From: Candidatus Hydrogenedens sp.
GTDB taxonomy: Bacteria > Hydrogenedentota > Hydrogenedentia > Hydrogenedentales > Hydrogenedentaceae
Assembly (NCBI GenBank): GCA_020216745.1
Contig: JAIWNQ010000034.1
Coordinates: 1 to 10,000, forward strand
Direction of reading: 5' to 3'
Length of the DNA stretch: 10,000 nucleotides
A program made the translations under genes and the position numbers. Positions 6,527-10,000 of this stretch are shown here, piece by piece. The first letter of the stretch is position 1. The number at the start of each line of letters is the position of its first letter. The notes beneath the pieces were generated by a model. The model worked only from the letters and a program-made list of their open reading frames with translations, was not told where the DNA came from and searched no databases.

Positions 6527-8116
6527 ATGAAAAAAAATAACAAAATTTGGGTCTTTTTTTTATTTGTATGTCTAATAACACCTATCCTCTTTTCATGCAG
6601 TAAACCAGCACCCAAAGAACCATTAAAAGAAACTCAAATTTATGGTAATCCCGACCAACTAATATCACGTTCACTTTTAACATTTCAACCCCAAGCTGAT
6701 GCATTTGCCCTCATTTCCCCTTCCGTTACACAAATAATACATATCCTTTCTAAAATAAACTCATTTGCTGAAAATAAAGTATTAAATGACATAATAAATC
6801 AACCTATTATTTCAATGTTATTAAAAGGGAAAGAAGACCAATCCTTTGAAACTTCTTTAAAGTCCATCGGTATCAATATCGACAACCCTTGTGCATTTTT
6901 CTATACCCCTAATGATAAGTGGCAAATAGTTTTGCCAACCAATAACTTAGATGCTTTCGCAAAAGTTTTCCCCGATGCTAAAAAAACATCATTAAAAACT
7001 TCGTGGTATTGGTTCATATCCGCACCCTATTCAGCTTATTGGGATAATAAAAACAAATTTGGATTTATGTTATATAGAAATCACATAGTATGTTCAAATG
7101 ATTTATCCCTTCTTACACAAACCATACTAAGAGAAAATATCCTTCCGTCCTACAACTATGGGCTTTATGGAAAACCCATTTTAGGGACAAATGAAATTGC
7201 TATTCTTTTATCTATTTCAGATGAACTAAAGAAAAAAGTATCCGAGGACTCTTACGAACCTAACTGGTTCAAAGCTGTTACCCTTACATTAGGTAGGGAT
7301 TATGATGAATTCTGTGCTGTTATAAATCCAAATAGCGATTTTACTGAAATCGCTTTTTCTGTTCATTCACTACCAAATATGGTTAATAAATCAAAAAAAC
7401 CAGAACTTACCCTTTCAAAATTCTTGCCTGATAACAGTCTATTAACCCTTGATTTAGCCTTAACTAATGCTATAAGAGAGTTTTTGCCAAACTTGCTTCG
7501 GCAAGACACAAAAGGAGACTTGAAGACAAAATTTAATAAACTAACTGGCATAGTCACCTCTCCCCTAATCTCGGATGAATTGTCTATTGGCATATATCCC
7601 AGTAGCGAGTTATATCCAGACATTGTTTTCTGTGCTAAATCCAAACAAGTAGAAAATGCTAAAGGACTACTTAAAGCAGTTGCTGTTGATGATGAACCTA
7701 TTGGCGACTTTAGCACATTAAAAGCAGACTTATCTGTAATGCTAAAACTGCCTCTAACATTAAATATAGGCTTTAAAGACCCTTATATTGTTCTAACCAA
7801 TAACAGAACCAAACTTATTAGTCTTGCTGATAAAGTCGCTTTAGATGTAATAAAACCTGAAGAGTCTGGAGAATCGGAATCCTTAGAAAACTCAGACCAG
7901 TCAGAAAAACAGACACAGTCTAATACTAATAATGAATGCCCTTATGGTTTCTTAAAAATCGATACGAATAATATAAAATTATTTCTCGAAGCCAATAAAA
8001 ATCTATTAGAATCTAATAATTTAGAACCACTGACCCGAATTTTACCTAACATCCCCGAGGTTTGTCTTTATGAAAAAGATTCATGGTACCTTATGAAAGC
8101 CAAAATAACAATGTAA
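6527..8116 (+). CDS. Lipoprotein of unknown function, 529 residues
   Basis: I do not recognise a named family with confidence. The N-terminus is a clear lipoprotein signal: MKKNNK, a hydrophobic stretch, then lipobox LFSC with Cys24 as the lipidated residue and Ser at +2. In a Gram-negative cell this would favour the outer membrane. The mature part has no further membrane segment and alternates strands and helices. Phrases such as 'FQPQADAFALISPS' near residue 50, 'LTLSKFLPDNSLLTLDLAL' near 300 and 'LNIGFKDPYIVLTNN' near 415 recall large envelope proteins with a duplicated fold, such as those annotated DUF3352; this is only a resemblance. A Ser/Glu/Gln/Asn-rich hydrophilic stretch at about 445-470 looks like a disordered insertion. 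It starts a plus-strand run with the two genes that follow, the next one 13 bases on. Confidence 0.85.
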   Translation: MKKNNKIWVFFLFVCLITPILFSCSKPAPKEPLKETQIYGNPDQLISRSLLTFQPQADAFALISPSVTQIIHILSKINSFAENKVLNDIINQPIISMLLKGKEDQSFETSLKSIGINIDNPCAFFYTPNDKWQIVLPTNNLDAFAKVFPDAKKTSLKTSWYWFISAPYSAYWDNKNKFGFMLYRNHIVCSNDLSLLTQTILRENILPSYNYGLYGKPILGTNEIAILLSISDELKKKVSEDSYEPNWFKAVTLTLGRDYDEFCAVINPNSDFTEIAFSVHSLPNMVNKSKKPELTLSKFLPDNSLLTLDLALTNAIREFLPNLLRQDTKGDLKTKFNKLTGIVTSPLISDELSIGIYPSSELYPDIVFCAKSKQVENAKGLLKAVAVDDEPIGDFSTLKADLSVMLKLPLTLNIGFKDPYIVLTNNRTKLISLADKVALDVIKPEESGESESLENSDQSEKQTQSNTNNECPYGFLKIDTNNIKLFLEANKNLLESNNLEPLTRILPNIPEVCLYEKDSWYLMKAKITM

Positions 8117-8129
8117 AGAAATAGTAAAT

Positions 8130-8516
8130 ATGGATATTAAAAAAGAAATTCTTATCATCTGGAAAGATAAATCTGTAAAAGGCATCCTCAATTCATCACC
8201 CACTGCTGAGAAACTATGGGAAACATTGCCCGTAAAATCCTTAGCCCAACGCTGGGGAGATGAAATATATTTTAATGTGCCTATCAAAGCGACCTTGGAG
8301 GATAACGCAACAGATGTTGTCCCACCAGGAACCATTTGTTTCTGGGTAGAAGGTAATTCAGTAGCCATACCTTTTGGGAAAACCCCTATATCAAGAGGAA
8401 ACGAATGCAGACTAATAACCGCTGTAAATATATTAGGAACCATATCCGACTCCCCTAACACACTATCCTCAATTTCTGAAGGTATGCAAATCGAGATTAG
8501 GAAATTTAAAGAATAA
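8130..8516 (+). CDS. Cyclophilin-like fold protein, TM1367 family
   Basis: The 128-residue protein matches the pattern of the small TM1367-type (Cyclophil_like) family, which has a cyclophilin-like beta-barrel. Marks in order are TAEKLWETLPVKS (25-37), the core QRWGDEIYFNVPI (40-52), VVPPGTICFWVEGNSVAIPFGKTPIS (about 63-88) and a late 'AVNILGTI' strand. Prolyl isomerase activity has not been generally shown for this family and should not be assumed; its biological role is unknown to me. It has no signal peptide or membrane segment, so it is cytoplasmic. It starts 13 bases after the lipoprotein stop with only a weak upstream purine run (AAAGAAATAG), which suggests translational coupling. A 126-residue antisense reading over the same bases is a shadow. 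Confidence 0.85.
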   Translation: MDIKKEILIIWKDKSVKGILNSSPTAEKLWETLPVKSLAQRWGDEIYFNVPIKATLEDNATDVVPPGTICFWVEGNSVAIPFGKTPISRGNECRLITAVNILGTISDSPNTLSSISEGMQIEIRKFKE

Positions 8517-8534
8517 AATGCCTACATCCTTTTT

Positions 8535-8540
8535 GGAGGG
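8535..8540 (+). promoter_or_regulatory. Ribosome binding site deciding the GTG start of the TPR-like gene
   Basis: GGAGGG ends six bases before the GTG at 8547. It is the strongest such site on the plus strand of the window and supports a non-ATG start for this gene. Confidence 0.65.
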
Positions 8541-8546
8541 CTAAAG

Positions 8547-9413
8547 GTGAAATTTATTAATTGGTACTGGAACACATTTTTAGACAAAGTAATCAATACG
8601 GTAGAGAATTATATCGGTTATGAACTTATCGAACCTTGGGCACCCATTATTGTAAAAGGTACGATTACCTTTCTAATCTTTTTACTTTTTTATGAAATAT
8701 ACCTTCGTATTCGCCGTTTTTGGAGAAATCGCAAATTTATAGCAGAGAGCACACCTGTAATACCTCCAGCATCTGAAACCATAGATAAACAATCTGAATT
8801 TATCCAAGAACTGGAATCGCTTAAAGCACCTCAACAAACTATAGAACGGCTAAAAAAAGAAAAGAAATTCGAACAATTAGGTGAAGTGTATGTATCTATG
8901 CAAAAATATAAAGAAGCAGGTTGGGCATTCGAAAAAGCAGGTATGCTCAAGAGGTCTGCTACAGAGTATGCAAAAGCAGGATACACTGTATATTCTGCAA
9001 AATTATTATTAAAAGCAGGTGAGCCAGAACAATGTGCTAATCTACTTGTAAGTATCGGAAAAACAAAAAAAGCTGCACAATGGTTAGAAAAGAAAAACTA
9101 CTTAGAAATGGCAAGTTTTTTATGGTGGGAAGCAGGTTATTATGAAAGAGCAATTCGGATATGGTTAAATTTAATGAACAATCTTCCAACCAATTCAACT
9201 CAAAAAAGCAATCTTTGTAATAAGATTGTCCAACATATTTATAAAACAGGCATTAATATTATTCCAGAAAAATATAAAAAATTACTTTTGGAACCTTTAA
9301 GCCAACAAATGATACTTGAAAAAAGATACGACCTTGCCGTTGACCTATTGAGACAATGCGGGGAACAACAAAAAGCACAATTACTAATACAACAGTTGAC
9401 CAAAAGACAATAA
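8547..9413 (+). CDS. Membrane-anchored TPR-like helical repeat protein
   Basis: The 288-residue protein starts at GTG behind a strong GGAGGG site. An amphipathic N-terminus is followed by one hydrophobic segment at about 34-51, then a basic stretch RIRRFWRNRK (54-63). By the positive-inside rule the rest would be cytoplasmic. After a Pro-rich spacer (69-80), residues 94-210 form nine consecutive units of exactly 13 residues, most ending Ala-Gly or Gly, with an Ala at about position 5-6. The unit pair at 107-132 fits canonical TPR positions (Leu111-Gly112, Tyr115, Ala124, Phe128, Ala131). Two more units lie at about 260-285. Such alpha-solenoids bind other proteins; the partner is not known. 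It follows the cyclophilin-like gene by 30 bases and converges with the DUF4129 gene. Function beyond a scaffold role is not inferable. Confidence 0.83.
   Translation: MKFINWYWNTFLDKVINTVENYIGYELIEPWAPIIVKGTITFLIFLLFYEIYLRIRRFWRNRKFIAESTPVIPPASETIDKQSEFIQELESLKAPQQTIERLKKEKKFEQLGEVYVSMQKYKEAGWAFEKAGMLKRSATEYAKAGYTVYSAKLLLKAGEPEQCANLLVSIGKTKKAAQWLEKKNYLEMASFLWWEAGYYERAIRIWLNLMNNLPTNSTQKSNLCNKIVQHIYKTGINIIPEKYKKLLLEPLSQQMILEKRYDLAVDLLRQCGEQQKAQLLIQQLTKRQ
8826..9176 (+). repeat. Nine tandem 13-residue helical repeat units (protein level)
   Basis: The units are residues 94-106, 107-119, 120-132, 133-145, 146-158, 159-171, 172-184, 185-197 and 198-210 of the TPR-like protein. Examples are MLKRSATEYAKAG, YTVYSAKLLLKAG, EPEQCANLLVSIG and YLEMASFLWWEAG. 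No residue is inserted or lost between units. The DNA copies are diverged, so the period shows only in the protein. Confidence 0.7.
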
Positions 9414-9439
9414 CCAAATTGGATTTTTATAAAGGTTCA

Positions 9440-10000
9440 CTACAATAATCTATTTCGCACACGAGTGTATAAAATCCAAAATTTCCGTAACCTATCCAAA
9501 ATTTTACTATCAAATTTTATAGGGGAAAATACCGCAGTTTGATATAAAAGAGTAAGTTCTTCAATTTCTTCTCTTAATACTTCTAAAACATTAGGCAAAT
9601 TCGCCAAAAATTCTAAGGGCGTCTCATTTAATTTTTTAGGAACACCCAAATCCTCAGCCAAAGCACATAAAGCTTGATATGCATACTCAATATGCTCATT
9701 AGGTGTGAACTTTTGACTCATATTAGGGTCTGATAACGAATTTACAAATTTAATAGATTTAGAAGACTTAATTGATATTTTCCTTTTTATCTTCACCTTT
9801 CCTTTTCGTCTCTCCAAAAGTTTCATAAGCCATCTAACGAGAAATCCACCTCGTTGTAACGATACTTGCCACCAATGGACAATAAATCTTTTTACTGCGG
9901 AAAAAGCAACCCATGAACTAACAAATATAAGTATAAAAATCACGACATATCTCAATTTTTGAAGTATCATTTGCTGTTGCCATATTTCAACAACTGGTGC
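9440..10000 (-). CDS. DUF4129-domain membrane protein, C-terminal part (5' partial)
   Basis: The frame stays open upstream of the first ATG (9970) to the window edge, adding ten codons (APVVEIWQQQ). That ATG has no ribosome site, so the gene most likely begins outside the window; 186 residues are visible. Counted from the 9970 Met, a membrane segment lies at about 8-27, followed by a strongly basic region (46-70) that should be cytoplasmic. Residues 97-150 match the DUF4129 C-terminal module: YQALCALAEDLGVPK, then ETPLEFLANLP, a Glu-rich helix and LTLLYQTAVFSP. DUF4129 is often found at the end of transglutaminase-like membrane proteins or beside MoxR/DUF58 gene sets; its function is not established. 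The gene ends 26 bases from the TPR-like gene, tail to tail. Confidence 0.8.
   Translation of the reverse strand, partial: APVVEIWQQQMILQKLRYVVIFILIFVSSWVAFSAVKRFIVHWWQVSLQRGGFLVRWLMKLLERRKGKVKIKRKISIKSSKSIKFVNSLSDPNMSQKFTPNEHIEYAYQALCALAEDLGVPKKLNETPLEFLANLPNVLEVLREEIEELTLLYQTAVFSPIKFDSKILDRLRKFWILYTRVRNRLL

Noticed and set aside
7363..7716. A 117-codon minus-strand reading frame inside the lipoprotein gene.
   Set aside because: It is antisense to a long intact lipoprotein gene and shows no domain or ribosome site.
8081..8461. A 126-codon minus-strand reading frame opposite the cyclophilin-like gene.
   Set aside because: It is antisense to a gene with a clear family match, has no family features and lies across the end of the lipoprotein gene.
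9414..9439. A possible hairpin terminator (CCAAATTGG followed by ATTTTT) between the convergent genes.
   Set aside because: The stem would be only four base pairs with almost no loop, so it is not a credible terminator.

Overview
This is an AT-rich bacterial window (by eye about two thirds A+T) with tightly packed genes. It holds nine protein-coding genes, two of them cut by the window edges, and no gap above about 150 bases. I see no RNA gene, insertion sequence, phage gene or CRISPR array. The first gene ends in a glutamate/glycine 'EGE' linker followed by a tandem dockerin-like repeat ending in 'EDGYAPG'. I associate that tail style with Hydrogenedentes/Lentisphaerae-type environmental bacteria. 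The two lipoprotein signal sequences would fit a Gram-negative cell plan. The taxonomic placement is inference only.

Layout: (1) positions 2-577, plus strand: the C-terminal end of a secreted protein, with the end of a proprotein-convertase P domain, an acidic linker and two dockerin-like repeats. (2) positions 603-6379, minus strand: five co-directional genes with gaps of about 13-25 bases, probably one operon, transcribed in the order glucose-6-phosphate dehydrogenase (zwf), ribose-type sugar-binding lipoprotein, RbsC-type permease, ThiS-ThiF fusion adenylyltransferase, CrtI-family desaturase/oxidoreductase. (3) positions 6380-6526: AT-rich divergent promoter region. (4) positions 6527-9413, plus strand: a 529-residue lipoprotein of unknown function, a TM1367-type cyclophilin-like protein, and a membrane-anchored TPR-like protein built on a strikingly regular 13-residue period. 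(5) positions 9440-10000, minus strand: the C-terminal part of a DUF4129 membrane protein that runs off the window.

How they may work together: the minus-strand operon joins sugar capture and import with the entry enzyme of the oxidative pentose phosphate pathway, which makes NADPH. No ABC ATPase is encoded with the importer, so the ATPase must come from elsewhere. The ThiF and CrtI genes have no obvious metabolic link to the sugar genes and may simply be co-transcribed. The plus-strand set looks like an envelope-associated group (lipoprotein, small beta-barrel protein, membrane-anchored helical scaffold), but its role cannot be named from sequence. I found no strong case for a wholly new system. 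The best leads are the cysteine-free ThiS-ThiF fusion, the ATPase-less importer operon, the dockerin-like tail and the 13-residue repeat protein.
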